From: Desulfurivibrio sp044068625
GTDB taxonomy: Bacteria; Desulfobacterota; Desulfobulbia; Desulfobulbales; Desulfurivibrionaceae
Reading direction: 5' to 3'
Length of the DNA: 64,000 nt
Assembly (NCBI RefSeq): GCF_044068625.1
Contig: NZ_JBIPKH010000014.1
Location: 1-64,000 of the forward strand
Shown: piece by piece, positions 1-8,301 of the stretch
How positions within the stretch are numbered: position 1 is the stretch's first letter
Layout: the number at the start of each line of letters is the position of its first letter
The notes under the pieces: model-generated
Database searches by the model: none
What the model saw: only the letters and a program-made list of their open reading frames with translations
Told to the model about the DNA's origin: nothing
Made by a program: the position numbers and the translations under genes

Positions 1-39
1 CGGTTGGCCGGGGATAACATAGCGGGGAAGACGCGCCAT
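1..39 (-). CDS. REP-associated tyrosine transposase (RAYT), N-terminus only
   Basis: The last 13 codons at the window edge read M-A-R-L-P-R-Y-V-I-P-G-Q-P on the minus strand, preceded by a good ribosome site (aggaggcagt before ATG at 39). This is the characteristic start of the TnpA_REP / Y1 transposase family, single-strand HUH-type enzymes that act on REP palindromes. The rest of the gene, including the HUH motif and catalytic Tyr, lies outside the window. REP-like palindromes lie just upstream (118-176), which is the usual neighbourhood. Identity rests on 13 residues plus this context. Confidence 0.7.
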   Translation of the reverse strand, partial: MARLPRYVIPGQP

Positions 40-117
40 TACTGCCTCCTGTATTTTCCTTGAGCGATAAGGTACGGGATGACGAATAACGCATTCTAGC
101 AGATCCAAAGCATCCGG

Positions 118-176
118 CCAAATGGTGTCTGACCCCATTTGGGCGTTTGGGACCCATTTGGGCGACCATTTGGGTG
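118..176. repeat. REP-like palindrome and triple direct repeat beside the RAYT gene
   Basis: An inverted repeat pairs ccaaatgg (118-125) with ccatttgg (135-142) around a short loop containing gtgtctga. The right arm is then repeated: cccatttgggcg at 134-145, cccatttgggcg at 153-164 and accatttgggtg at 165-176. Short palindromes of this kind next to a RAYT gene are typical substrates of that transposase. Nothing else was found between 40 and 292 apart from the RAYT ribosome site. Confidence 0.6.
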
Positions 177-292
177 CCTGCGCATGAAGACTCAATCCTT
201 GATATTATTCTCCGCCTGGAATATAATTCGCAGTTTGCCGGTTACCGCGCAGCGGTGGCCCCGTTCTTGAACCTTGACTATTTGCCGGAAAG

Positions 293-577
293 ATGATGGA
301 AATCGCTCCCAGTCGCGAAAAAAAGGACCAACCGCAGAAAAAACGAATCAGCCGGAGTCTGACCTTGATCAAATGTCCCCATTGCGGCAACGACCGGGAT
401 TTTTTGGAGGTGGCCGACAACGTTATTCTCACCACCAACTATCGCCAGAACAGCGACGGCAGCTTCACCCAGGAGGGGGATGAATCCCAGATTCTGGGGG
501 AGATCAAACTTTACTGCGGCGAATGCAACAGCGACCTCTCCCAGTTTCACTCCCGCTTTCTGGAAATGCTCTTCTAA
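293..577 (+). CDS. small zinc-ribbon-like protein of unknown function
   Basis: A 94-residue protein with two cysteine pairs, CPHCG at about 28-32 and CGEC at about 75-78. The spacing suits one zinc site holding a small beta-ribbon. The N-terminal 25 residues are rich in Lys, Arg and Gln and are probably disordered. There is no signal peptide or membrane segment. ATG at 293 or 296 could be the start; the ribosome site (ggaaag) is weak. It lies 26 bases upstream of an ATP-grasp gene on the same strand, so the two are likely co-transcribed. The specific function is not recognised. Confidence 0.6.
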   Translation: MMEIAPSREKKDQPQKKRISRSLTLIKCPHCGNDRDFLEVADNVILTTNYRQNSDGSFTQEGDESQILGEIKLYCGECNSDLSQFHSRFLEMLF

Positions 578-603
578 TCCCCACCAACAGCGAGGGCGAC
601 CCA

Positions 604-1356
604 ATGCACCCGCCTCGACGCCTGATCCGGGACAACGAAACCCTGCGGAAGAGCTATCAACAACTGGAGGCCGGCGACCGGGTGGTGGACCGGGTCCGCC
701 TGGCCCCCGGCGAGGAGTACCTGCTGCTGGATCTCGCCGCCCGGGGGGTTGAGCTTTTCCCCTCGGCCCTCTCCCAGGCCATCTCCCGCTCCAAGGTGAT
801 GCAGGCCGCCCTGCTGGGGCCCTTTATGCTCCCCCACACCACGGCCATCCATGACCTGCACGGCCTGCACCGGGCGGTCAGCCGCTATCATGCCGCCGGC
901 ATCTCGCGGGTGGTCACCAAGCTGGACCGGGCCAATGCCGGCCTGGGGGTACTGCTCTGGAACAGTGTGGAGGAGGTCCTCAATCAGACCACCCTGGGCA
1001 GTCTGGCCCCCCCTTTTGTCCTCCAGCCCTTTATCGCGGAGAGCCGGGATCTGCGGGTGATTATGCTGGGAGATTACCAGGAGGCCTATCTGCGGCACAA
1101 TCCGGTGGGGTTCCGCCACAATCTCCATTGTGGCGGTAGCGCCCAACCCCGGCCCCTCAGCCCGGAACAGGAAGATTTCTGCCGCCGGGTCATGACCCGG
1201 GGGGGATTCCCCTACGCCCATCTCGACCTGATGCTGCTGCCCGACAACCGCTTCTGCCTGGGGGAGATCAACCTGCGGGGCGGCCTGCGGGGCGCCCAAA
1301 TCTCCCCCCCCGAATACAAAACCAGGTTACAAGCCCTGCTGGCAGCGGCCTGCTAA
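604..1356 (+). CDS. RimK-like ATP-grasp ligase family protein
   Basis: A 250-residue protein with the layout of the ATP-grasp fold. It has a nucleotide-binding Lys with a small-residue loop (VVTKLDRANAGLGV), an adenine/ribose-binding segment followed by the DLRV strand, an N-L-H-x-G-G segment like that of RimK, and C-terminal metal ligands in LDLMLL and GEINLRGG. Such enzymes join a carboxylate to an amine or thiol through an acyl phosphate; the substrate here cannot be told. The ATG at 604 is preferred over an upstream in-frame ATG inside the preceding gene. Its stop codon overlaps the stop of the convergent ferredoxin gene by a few bases. Confidence 0.7.
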   Translation: MHPPRRLIRDNETLRKSYQQLEAGDRVVDRVRLAPGEEYLLLDLAARGVELFPSALSQAISRSKVMQAALLGPFMLPHTTAIHDLHGLHRAVSRYHAAGISRVVTKLDRANAGLGVLLWNSVEEVLNQTTLGSLAPPFVLQPFIAESRDLRVIMLGDYQEAYLRHNPVGFRHNLHCGGSAQPRPLSPEQEDFCRRVMTRGGFPYAHLDLMLLPDNRFCLGEINLRGGLRGAQISPPEYKTRLQALLAAAC

Positions 1357-2402
1357 CGACGGTGGATCTCCCGGGTTCTCTCCGCCAGCCGGGCAGGGTC
1401 AGTGACGGGGTCCAGGGTGATCGCCCGGGCCGGGCAGAACTCCCGGCAGAGCCCGCAGGCACAGCAGCGGGACCAGCTAAAGAGCAACCGGGAGCCCTCC
1501 TCGCCCTCCTCGCTGCTGATCGCCCCGCTGGGGCAGAGCCCGACACAGGCCCCGCAGTGGGTGCACTGGTCGCCCACCGTCACCATGGTCAGCAGCGGCA
1601 GCAACAGGTTGCGCCGACCGGGTTCCGCCTCCCATCGCGACCAGGCCCGCTCCAGCAGGGCAAACCTGGGTGGCAGATGTTTAGTGGAAGCCCAGCGCTC
1701 CTCGGGCCGCTCCGGTTCTTCCCGGATTACCCCCCAAGACTCGACGGCCGCCTGGAAAGAAAGGGTTTTGCAGGCCCGAAAAAAATCGCGGCGATCTCCT
1801 GGAGCGCCGCCGGCTGGCTCCGTCTCACTCTGAACGCCCCCCCCTCCGCCAGCCGGCGATTCAACCAACCGTAACTCAATGGGAGGCGGAGCCATCTCGC
1901 CCCCCCCCAGGGCCACCAGCTGCTCCACCCGTCCTTGCAGCAAAGCCGGCACCTGGGGCGAGTGGCACTTTTGGCAGGGGTGCAACCGCAGGGTAAGCGA
2001 CCCGGCCAGCAGGGCAAAGAGGGCCAGCTCCTCCCGGGAGAGCATTCCCAGGCAGGGCAGCAGCAGTTCACTGCCGTCCCGCATCCCCTTTTCGCAGCAC
2101 AGCACCGCCCCGCCGCCGGCCCGGGCGAAGAGCCGCTCCGCCACCCGGCCGGGCCGGGGGTCTCTGGCCACCAAAGCGCCGCTGGGGCAGACCGCGACGC
2201 AGGCCAGGCAACCGGTACAACGCCGGGAGTCCAGCCCCACCTCGCCTTCCCCGGCGCTAAGGGCCTGGACCGGGCACTCCTCCAGACAACGCCGGCAGGT
2301 GCTGCGAATAAACCGGCGGCGCAGGCAGCGGGGTCCGACATACTCCGGCACCACACCCCGGGGCCGGCTGAGCCGAGCCAGCAACCGTTCGGCCAGGGTC
2401 AT
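1353..2402 (-). CDS. 4Fe-4S ferredoxin-domain protein with four cluster motifs
   Basis: A 349-residue cytoplasmic protein with two pairs of ferredoxin motifs. The N-terminal pair is CRRCLEECP (about 36-44) and CTGCLACVAVCP (about 62-73). The C-terminal pair is CTHCGACVGLCP and CACGLCREFCP near residues 290-330. Between them lies a cysteine-bearing middle domain with LCCEKG, PCLG and HPCQKC. The family role is electron transfer; the partner is unknown. It starts just after the stop of the activase/dehydratase fusion, so it is probably its electron donor or a subunit of the same system. ATG 2402 has no clear ribosome site, and an in-frame GTG some 20 bases upstream is an alternative. Confidence 0.7.
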   Translation of the reverse strand: MTLAERLLARLSRPRGVVPEYVGPRCLRRRFIRSTCRRCLEECPVQALSAGEGEVGLDSRRCTGCLACVAVCPSGALVARDPRPGRVAERLFARAGGGAVLCCEKGMRDGSELLLPCLGMLSREELALFALLAGSLTLRLHPCQKCHSPQVPALLQGRVEQLVALGGGEMAPPPIELRLVESPAGGGGGVQSETEPAGGAPGDRRDFFRACKTLSFQAAVESWGVIREEPERPEERWASTKHLPPRFALLERAWSRWEAEPGRRNLLLPLLTMVTVGDQCTHCGACVGLCPSGAISSEEGEEGSRLLFSWSRCCACGLCREFCPARAITLDPVTDPARLAERTREIHRR

Positions 2403-2415
2403 GGGTCTGCCGGCA

Positions 2416-5400
2416 TCAGTGACCACCGTTGAGCATCTCTTGATGGATCCGCCGGGCCTGGAGGGCAAAGGCCTCCAGGCGGGCCTCGATGATCTGGGGG
2501 AAGATATTGCCGTCGGTCTCCAGGGCCAGGAAGGGGAACTTGCGCTCCCGGGCCAGGGGGGCCGGGAAGTCGCGAACCCCTGCCGCCGCCAGCAGGGCCC
2601 GCTTCTCGCCGCTGTTGAATTTTTCATTGAGAATCGATTCGGCCAGCCGGGTGGGCATGCAGCCAAAGGGGCCAATGGAGATCACCCCGCAGGAGGGATG
2701 CAAAATCTCGTGCAGGGCCGCCCCCACCGTCAGGATCGCCTCGCCGGAGAGATGGGGGGAGATAAAGCGGCGACCGGCGGCAATCAGCGGTTCCACCTCC
2801 ACCTTCTCCTCATAGTGAAAAAGACCGCAGGGGGCCAGCAGCTTGCGGATTTTAGCGTCGAAATAGCGTTTTACCCAGTAGCGGGCCCACCAGGGAAAAT
2901 CGGGCCGCCCCTCGATCCGGTGGCGCACCAGCCAGTCGGTATACTTGATCCACTCCGAGGTCTGGGAGGTGCGGACGATGAAGCCCTGCTCGGCCAGCCG
3001 CTCGATCAACCGCTGCAGGGAGATGGGGTCGTGGCGGACATAGATCTCGCCCACCAGCGACAGCTTGGGGATCTGGGCGTGGGGAATCCGCAGGCGAATC
3101 CGGCCTAAAGCCGCCGCCGAGGCCTTGAGCTGGCGGGAGATCACCGGCCAGCCTTTATCGATCACCTGCTCCAGGGCCCGGCACTCCCGCTCCAGGGTGG
3201 CCACCCCCTCCTCCCGATCCACCGCCCCGGCCAGGATGGTGGACCAGATCTCGTTGAGCAGATCGCCGATCACGATGGCCCGCCAGGCCGCCAGGGTAAA
3301 GCTGTTGCCCAAGCCCCCGTAACTGTTGGTGGAGGTCAGCGACAGTACCGCCGCGTCGGGAATCCGCTGGCGGGCGATGGTCCGACCGGCAAAAACCTGG
3401 TACTGGCCAAAACGGCAGGGCCCTTCGGTGGTGGCCATGAAATAGGCGGTTATCTCCCCCGCGGCCCGCTGCTTGCTGAAATATTGCAGCATGGTGCCGA
3501 TGGTGGTCTGCAGGGGCAGGCACTCCTTGCAGGAGGAGTTGCCCCGGCCCACCTTCAACGCCTCCTCATCGGCCGGGGGCAGGGCTTCAGCCCTGATCCC
3601 CTTGCTGGCAAAAGCCCGGGCCACCAGGGCGGTGCCGAATTTCCCCATGGCCGGCAGCACCACCTTGACCCGGGGATCGGTCAGCGCCACCCAGGAGCCA
3701 TCGGCCCGGCGAATCCCCAGTTGACCACCCCGGGTTTCGGTGACCGCCGCCACGAAAGCGGAGTCGCTGGCCGGTTGCGCCTCCGGCGGTCGGTTCTGCT
3801 GTAACTGGCGGTAATAGCGGATGATATCGAGAAAGGCCTCGATCCTGGTCTCCAGGCCGGCATCGGCGGTATGGCTGTCCAGCTCCAGGGTCAGGGAGGG
3901 TTTATCCTCCATCATGTCACGGAAATAGGTGACCAGAAAGGAGTCGGGTCCGCAGGAGAAGTTGGTGATATAGGTGCCGTAGAGCTGGGGGTGGCGCTTG
4001 ACGAAACGGGCCGCCTTCATGATCATCCGCCCCATGGCCCAGTACATGTTCATGTCGGCGGCCAGTGGCTCATCCTCGTAGGGCAGCATATCGTGGGGAA
4101 TGATCCGGATGCCCCGGGAGGCGAACTTGGCGGGAATCCCCTTGTTGGCCTCCTGCACCCAACTGTTGTAGGGCCGGCCGAAAAGCACCACCCCGGTTTG
4201 GCTTGGGTCCCGCTCCAGCTCGGCCAGGGCGTGCCGTCCCATGGCCTTGAGATCGGCGCGCAGGGCCTCCTGCTCGGCCTCGGCCCTGGCCAGCGCCGCC
4301 TCCACCCGCCGCCGGTCCTTGATCCCCAGCCCCGCCGCCAGTTCAAGAAAGGCCGGGCGGGCGGCGGCAAAGCCTTGGCTGAAATCAAAAACCGGACTCA
4401 GAATCGGTCGCCGCTGGCTGGCGCCGAAAGTGCCGCGCAGATAGTAGGGTTCGCCCTGCACAAAGGGGCAGGTACAGGAGACGGTGGCGTCATCGGCCAC
4501 CTTGATCGCCCGGATATGGGGAAGGAAGAGAAAATCTGGCTCCTTGGCCAGCAGATCGGCCATGAAACCGTGGGCCAGTTCCACCGGAAAACAGAAGGGA
4601 GCGTTGCGCTGGTCGACCCCGGCGGGATCAACCCGGTCCGGCAGCACCAGCCGATAACCCAGCTCGCTGAAAAAACGATTAAACAGCGGGAAGAAGGTAT
4701 TGATCAGAAAGGAGCGGTTCATCCCCACCGTGGGGCGATCATCGGCGGGATCGGCCGCAGCCAGGTCGCGGAAGACCCGCCGCTCCCGCTGGATCACCAT
4801 ATCCAGGCCACCGGTCGCCACCTTACGCTTGAAGAGGATATTATCGTAACGGTTGCAGATCCCACCGAAGGGGTAGCTCTTGCCGTCGATCACCACCCGG
4901 GAGATCTCGCAACCCCGGTCACAATCCTTACCGCCGCCGCATTTGAAGGGCTGGCCGTAGGCGACCTCACGTTTGATCAACTGGTCCAGATCAAAACTGC
5001 CGGGCTTAAGCAGCCCCTGGTCCAGCCGGCGCTCCACCTCCAGGGCCACCCCGAAGGCTCCCATCAAACCGGGATCGGGGGGCACCACCATCTTCTTGCC
5101 GGTCAGGGCGGCCATGGCGGCGGGGATCGCCCGGTTGTAGCAGACCCCGCCCTGGATAAAGACCTTGCGCCCCACCGGCCGGTTGCCCTTGACCCGGTTG
5201 GTGTAGTTCATGCAGATCGAGTAAACCAGACCGGCCACGATATCGGGCAGCGGCACCCCTTCCTGGGCCGCCCCCTTGATATCGGAGCCGATAAAGGCGG
5301 CGCACTGGTCATTGAAGTTGGGCGGATTTTCGGCCTGGTAGGCGGTCTCGCCAATCTCGGTCACCCCGATACCCAGGCTCTCCTTGGCCGCCTCCTCCAG

Positions 5401-6714
5401 GAAGGAGCCGGTGCCGGCGCTGCACGCCTCGTTCATGGCGTAGTCGGAGGGCACCCCGTTGGTGATGTAGGTGTATTTGGCATCCTGACCGCCGATCTCG
5501 AAGATGGTGTCCACCTCGGGATCGAAGTGGACGGCGGCGGTGGCATGGGCGATGATCTCGTTGATCACCCCTTCGCTCAGGGCATGCAGACCGGCGATCT
5601 GGCGGCCGGAACCGGTCACCCCCAGCCCTTCGATCACAATCTGGCGGCCCAACTCCGGGCCCAGTTGCTCGGCCAGGGAGGCGTAAACCCGGCGGGAGGC
5701 CCCCACCGGATCACCGTTGGTCCGCAGGTAGTCGGCGGCGACAATGGCCTTATCGTGGCGCCGCATGATCACCCCCTTGGTGGTGGTGGAACCGACATCC
5801 AGGCCCAGGATGCAACGATCACCGGGCTGGGCCCGGCCCCGGGGGTGCTCCTTGAACTCCACCTGATCCTGAAATTGGGTCAGGGGCTTGAGATAGGAGA
5901 GGTTAAGCCTTTGAGCCCCGAAAACCCCATCCAGATCACGCACCGGCCGGGTTTCATGTTCCAGGGCCCAGCGGGCCGCCCCCAGGGCCTCCATCACCGG
6001 GGCCTCGTCCAGGATCAGCAGATCGGCGATCTCTTCCCGCAGATAATGAACCATGGCCTGGTTGGCGGCGCAGCCCCCGATCAGCAGCACCTGGCGGCTG
6101 GGCATCTTCTTGAGCAGTTCGAGGATCTTGCCGGCCATCATCCGGGAAAGTCCCGCCACCACCTGGTCCTTGGGAATCCCTTTGTTCAGGGCGTGGGTAC
6201 AGTCACTCTTGCAGAAAACCGAGCAGCGGCCGGAAACCTGGTAGCGTTTCTCGGGCAGACTCATCTCCTCCACCTCGGCCAAAGAGAGCGACATCCGCCC
6301 CAGCTGCTGCAGCAGGAATTCGCCGGTGCCGGAGGCGCACTTGTTGCCGCTGTGGATGTGCTGGATCCGGCCATCCTCGTCGAGCTGGTAGACCATGAAT
6401 GATTCGCCCCCGGCCGAGACCACCGTCCGGTAGGGGTGACCGGCGGGCAAGAGCAGGCGGCAGGCCAGCTCCACGGCCTCCGGCTCCGAGATGGTGGAGA
6501 GGGTGAGATGACGGCGGAACTTGCGGCCGGTGGCCGCCACCCTCAAGGAGTCCAGGTTATCGATCTCCCCCAGCAGCTCCCGCAGCACCCGGCGGGGATT
6601 ACCTTCGTGGGAGCGGCTGCGGCGCAGCACGATCCGCTCCTCCCCGCCCCCATCCCGCTCCATCCCCACCAAGGAGATGGTGGAAGCCCCCAGGCAGATA
6701 CCCAAAGCTTGCAT
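2416..6714 (-). CDS. acyl-CoA dehydratase activase / HgdB-like dehydratase fusion protein
   Basis: A 1432-residue fusion. Residues 1-270 form one BadF/BcrA/HgdC-type ASKHA ATPase (GICLGASTISLVG at 4-16, cluster ligand region NKCASGTG near 124-131, and CSVFCKSDC near 164-172). Residues 300-570 form a second (LGLDVGSTTTKGV, EIGGQDAKY, NEACSAGTG near 428). The C-terminal 800 residues match the DUF2229/HgdB-like dehydratase component with many cysteines (KDCDRGCE, SCTCPF). Family members use ATP to push electrons to very low potential for difficult reductions. Full-length fusions of about 1400 residues are common in anaerobes; the substrate is unknown. ATG 6714 has a ggag ribosome site seven bases upstream, ruling out the longer frame. 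Confidence 0.85.
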   Translation of the reverse strand: MQALGICLGASTISLVGMERDGGGEERIVLRRSRSHEGNPRRVLRELLGEIDNLDSLRVAATGRKFRRHLTLSTISEPEAVELACRLLLPAGHPYRTVVSAGGESFMVYQLDEDGRIQHIHSGNKCASGTGEFLLQQLGRMSLSLAEVEEMSLPEKRYQVSGRCSVFCKSDCTHALNKGIPKDQVVAGLSRMMAGKILELLKKMPSRQVLLIGGCAANQAMVHYLREEIADLLILDEAPVMEALGAARWALEHETRPVRDLDGVFGAQRLNLSYLKPLTQFQDQVEFKEHPRGRAQPGDRCILGLDVGSTTTKGVIMRRHDKAIVAADYLRTNGDPVGASRRVYASLAEQLGPELGRQIVIEGLGVTGSGRQIAGLHALSEGVINEIIAHATAAVHFDPEVDTIFEIGGQDAKYTYITNGVPSDYAMNEACSAGTGSFLEEAAKESLGIGVTEIGETAYQAENPPNFNDQCAAFIGSDIKGAAQEGVPLPDIVAGLVYSICMNYTNRVKGNRPVGRKVFIQGGVCYNRAIPAAMAALTGKKMVVPPDPGLMGAFGVALEVERRLDQGLLKPGSFDLDQLIKREVAYGQPFKCGGGKDCDRGCEISRVVIDGKSYPFGGICNRYDNILFKRKVATGGLDMVIQRERRVFRDLAAADPADDRPTVGMNRSFLINTFFPLFNRFFSELGYRLVLPDRVDPAGVDQRNAPFCFPVELAHGFMADLLAKEPDFLFLPHIRAIKVADDATVSCTCPFVQGEPYYLRGTFGASQRRPILSPVFDFSQGFAAARPAFLELAAGLGIKDRRRVEAALARAEAEQEALRADLKAMGRHALAELERDPSQTGVVLFGRPYNSWVQEANKGIPAKFASRGIRIIPHDMLPYEDEPLAADMNMYWAMGRMIMKAARFVKRHPQLYGTYITNFSCGPDSFLVTYFRDMMEDKPSLTLELDSHTADAGLETRIEAFLDIIRYYRQLQQNRPPEAQPASDSAFVAAVTETRGGQLGIRRADGSWVALTDPRVKVVLPAMGKFGTALVARAFASKGIRAEALPPADEEALKVGRGNSSCKECLPLQTTIGTMLQYFSKQRAAGEITAYFMATTEGPCRFGQYQVFAGRTIARQRIPDAAVLSLTSTNSYGGLGNSFTLAAWRAIVIGDLLNEIWSTILAGAVDREEGVATLERECRALEQVIDKGWPVISRQLKASAAALGRIRLRIPHAQIPKLSLVGEIYVRHDPISLQRLIERLAEQGFIVRTSQTSEWIKYTDWLVRHRIEGRPDFPWWARYWVKRYFDAKIRKLLAPCGLFHYEEKVEVEPLIAAGRRFISPHLSGEAILTVGAALHEILHPSCGVISIGPFGCMPTRLAESILNEKFNSGEKRALLAAAGVRDFPAPLARERKFPFLALETDGNIFPQIIEARLEAFALQARRIHQEMLNGGH

Positions 6715-7133
6715 AGTTTCTCCACTAATAGTTATTAACCGGCAGCTGAACGACAAAGATCAAACAGCAATAATATAATGGATCAAAACCGATCCCGCTC
6801 CCGCTTTTTGCAATGACCGACCCCGCCCAACAAATAGCACTCTGTAATAGGTGGCATCCTCTCCCCGGCCCATCCTTACCAACGGACCGCCAAGGCCATA
6901 GTTGCTGGCCGGTGGCGCCTTCCAGCCAAAACCCATCACCGGCAGCAGTAATCATATCTATTTGATGAAGCTATAATTTTCCGGCTTTTTTTGTTGACAT
7001 CTTCTTTACCGGTCCGTTATAGGTTACACACTCGGTAAAATCAGGGGAGCGATTCCGGCCCCTCTGTTTTTTCATTACGGTAACTACCACTAATTTTCAC
7101 TACTTCACACCTCTAACCAAAAGGAGAACGACC
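6715..7133. other. divergent intergenic region between activase and tusA
   Basis: 419 bases without a convincing gene. On + it carries the tusA promoter (6994-7023) and, after it, a short arm pair AGGGG (7043-7047) / CCCCT (7059-7063) followed by six T, which could be a weak leader terminator. On the minus side AT-rich sequence around 6765-6780 could hold the activase -10 region, but no good -35 was found. I looked for known riboswitch cores here and saw none. Confidence 0.5.
6994..7023 (+). promoter_or_regulatory. sigma-70-type promoter for the tusA operon
   Basis: A consensus -35 TTGACA (6994-6999) and -10 TATAGG (7018-7023) are separated by 18 bases. The predicted transcript would begin near 7030, leaving about a 100-base leader before tusA. 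Confidence 0.6.
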
Positions 7134-7376
7134 ATGGACCTGAACAGTATTACTCCCGACCTGACCCTGGACGCCAAAGGACTGAGCTGCCCCATGCCCC
7201 TGCTGAAAACCAAGAAGGCGGTCAACCAGATCAGCTCCGGCCAGATCTTGGAGGTTCTGGGCACCGATCCCGGCTCCAAGAACGACATGCCCGGTTGGTG
7301 TGAGCGTGAAGGCCATGAATTCCTCGGCATCAAGGACGACGACGGCTTTTTCCGGGTTTACCTCAAGAAGGGTTGA
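7134..7376 (+). CDS. tusA: TusA family sulfur carrier protein
   Basis: An 80-residue protein with the TusA signature CPMPLLKTKKA starting at Cys19, the persulfide-carrying cysteine, and the family beta-alpha-beta layout ending in VYLKKG. TusA proteins pass sulfane sulfur between desulfurases or transporters and acceptors such as DsrE/F/H; in sulfur bacteria they feed oxidation, reduction or disproportionation pathways. A strong ribosome site (aaggagaacgacc) precedes ATG 7134. It is the first gene of a four-gene operon with two DsrE-like proteins and a mini-protein. A second Cys (Cys56) lies in the PGWCEREGH segment. Confidence 0.92.
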   Translation: MDLNSITPDLTLDAKGLSCPMPLLKTKKAVNQISSGQILEVLGTDPGSKNDMPGWCEREGHEFLGIKDDDGFFRVYLKKG

Positions 7377-7422
7377 TTAACGATTTAACCTATCGAACAT
7401 TTTTTCCCGACGGAGGACCAAG

Positions 7423-7737
7423 ATGGCAAAAAGTTTAGGAATTTTCGTAACCAACCCTGAAAACATGCAGCATCTTCTGGGAGTGACCAAGGCCGCCAAG
7501 GCCAAGGGCGCCCAGGTAAAGATCTTCTTCACCTGGAAGGGAACCAAGCTGGCCAAGGATCCCGCCTTCCCCCAGCTGGTGGAGATGGCCGACGATGTTT
7601 CGATCTGCGCCGACAGCTACAAGAAGATGGGCTACGAGGTCAGCGACGTACCCGCCGGCCTGACCCCGGACAAGATGGCCACCCAGGCCCAGCACGGCGC
7701 CATCATTGAAAGCTACGACCGCTACTTGACCTTATAG
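7423..7737 (+). CDS. DsrE/TusD-like sulfurtransferase family protein
   Basis: A 104-residue soluble protein with a DsrE-superfamily alpha/beta layout: GIFVTNPEN strand, lysine-rich helix and VKIFFTWKGTKL strand. A single cysteine, Cys62 in DVSICADSY, is a natural persulfide site. It has a ggagg ribosome site and follows tusA by 46 bases. Family members exchange sulfur with TusA. It cannot be assigned to a named DsrE, DsrF or TusD orthologue by eye. Confidence 0.8.
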   Translation: MAKSLGIFVTNPENMQHLLGVTKAAKAKGAQVKIFFTWKGTKLAKDPAFPQLVEMADDVSICADSYKKMGYEVSDVPAGLTPDKMATQAQHGAIIESYDRYLTL

Positions 7738-7751
7738 GAGGGGAGGATAAC

Positions 7752-8048
7752 ATGTCGAAGAAAGTTTGTTTCTTGTATAAAAACCCGGACTATATCGTTG
7801 ACGGTCTGCGCTCGGCCCTGGGCCTGGCGGTGGAGAACAACTACGCCTTCGGGGCGGTCCTGGGCAAGATGGATAAGCTTGACGAGCACAACATGGAGAA
7901 CCTGGACTGGATCCGGGATATGGAGGGGGAGGTTTTCTCAACCCTGCCGGAAAATTGCGAGGCCAACGGCCTGACGCCCCTCACCATTGAGGAGCTGGGC
8001 CAGAAGCTGCGTGAGATGGACTTCATTGTCCCCTACGGAACCAAGTAA
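7752..8048 (+). CDS. DsrE/DsrF-like small protein in sulfur-relay operon
   Basis: A 98-residue protein that starts 14 bases after the preceding stop, with a strong gaggggaggataac ribosome site. The N-terminal strand (KKVCFLYKNPDY) and the helix with SALGLAVENN resemble the DsrE/F fold. It has two cysteines, Cys6 and Cys69 (PENCEANG); Cys69 lies at a position similar to the active cysteine of the neighbouring DsrE-like protein. It probably forms a hetero-oligomer with the DsrE-like partner. The family call is tentative and rests mainly on context. Confidence 0.6.
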   Translation: MSKKVCFLYKNPDYIVDGLRSALGLAVENNYAFGAVLGKMDKLDEHNMENLDWIRDMEGEVFSTLPENCEANGLTPLTIEELGQKLREMDFIVPYGTK

Positions 8049-8080
8049 CTTGTCCTTCATTAAAGCACGGGAGTAAAATC

Positions 8081-8254
8081 ATGAAGATCCTGAATGTATA
8101 TCGTTCGGAGCCGGACGGCGACGTCAAGAAGCTGGTCGAAATCGTCACCGAAGGCCGGGAGGCCACCGAATTCAAGCTCTACGGCGGCGAAGTCGATTAC
8201 GACAAGCTGGTGGATATGGTATTCGAGGCCGACAAGGCCATCTGCTGGTGGTAG
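8081..8254 (+). CDS. 57-residue sulfur-relay-associated protein with near-C-terminal cysteine
   Basis: This small gene starts at ATG 8081, 32 bases after the previous stop. The protein begins MKILNVYRSEPDGD, has a charged amphipathic middle (GEVDYDKLVDMVFEAD) and ends A-I-C-W-W, so its only cysteine, Cys55, is two residues from the C-terminus. A TusB/DsrH-like beta-alpha fold is possible, but the length is well short of the usual 90-100. The C-terminal cysteine recalls the swinging-arm cysteine of TusE/DsrC, although there is no sequence similarity to them that I can see. It is probably a sulfur acceptor or adaptor for the three upstream proteins. Confidence 0.6.
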   Translation: MKILNVYRSEPDGDVKKLVEIVTEGREATEFKLYGGEVDYDKLVDMVFEADKAICWW

Positions 8255-8301
8255 GATAACCACCAGATACGACTGAACGTTTTTTTTACCATTGTACATC
8301 C

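Noticed and set aside
3871..6402. Long open frame on + opposite the activase gene (843 codons)
   Set aside because: It is a high-GC shadow: composition rich in His, Gln, Gly and Pro, no recognised domain, and fully antisense to a clear 1432-residue protein.
6720..7000. Riboswitch upstream of the activase or tusA
   Set aside because: No cobalamin, fluoride, c-di-GMP or SAM core sequence could be matched by eye; only GC-rich pairing.
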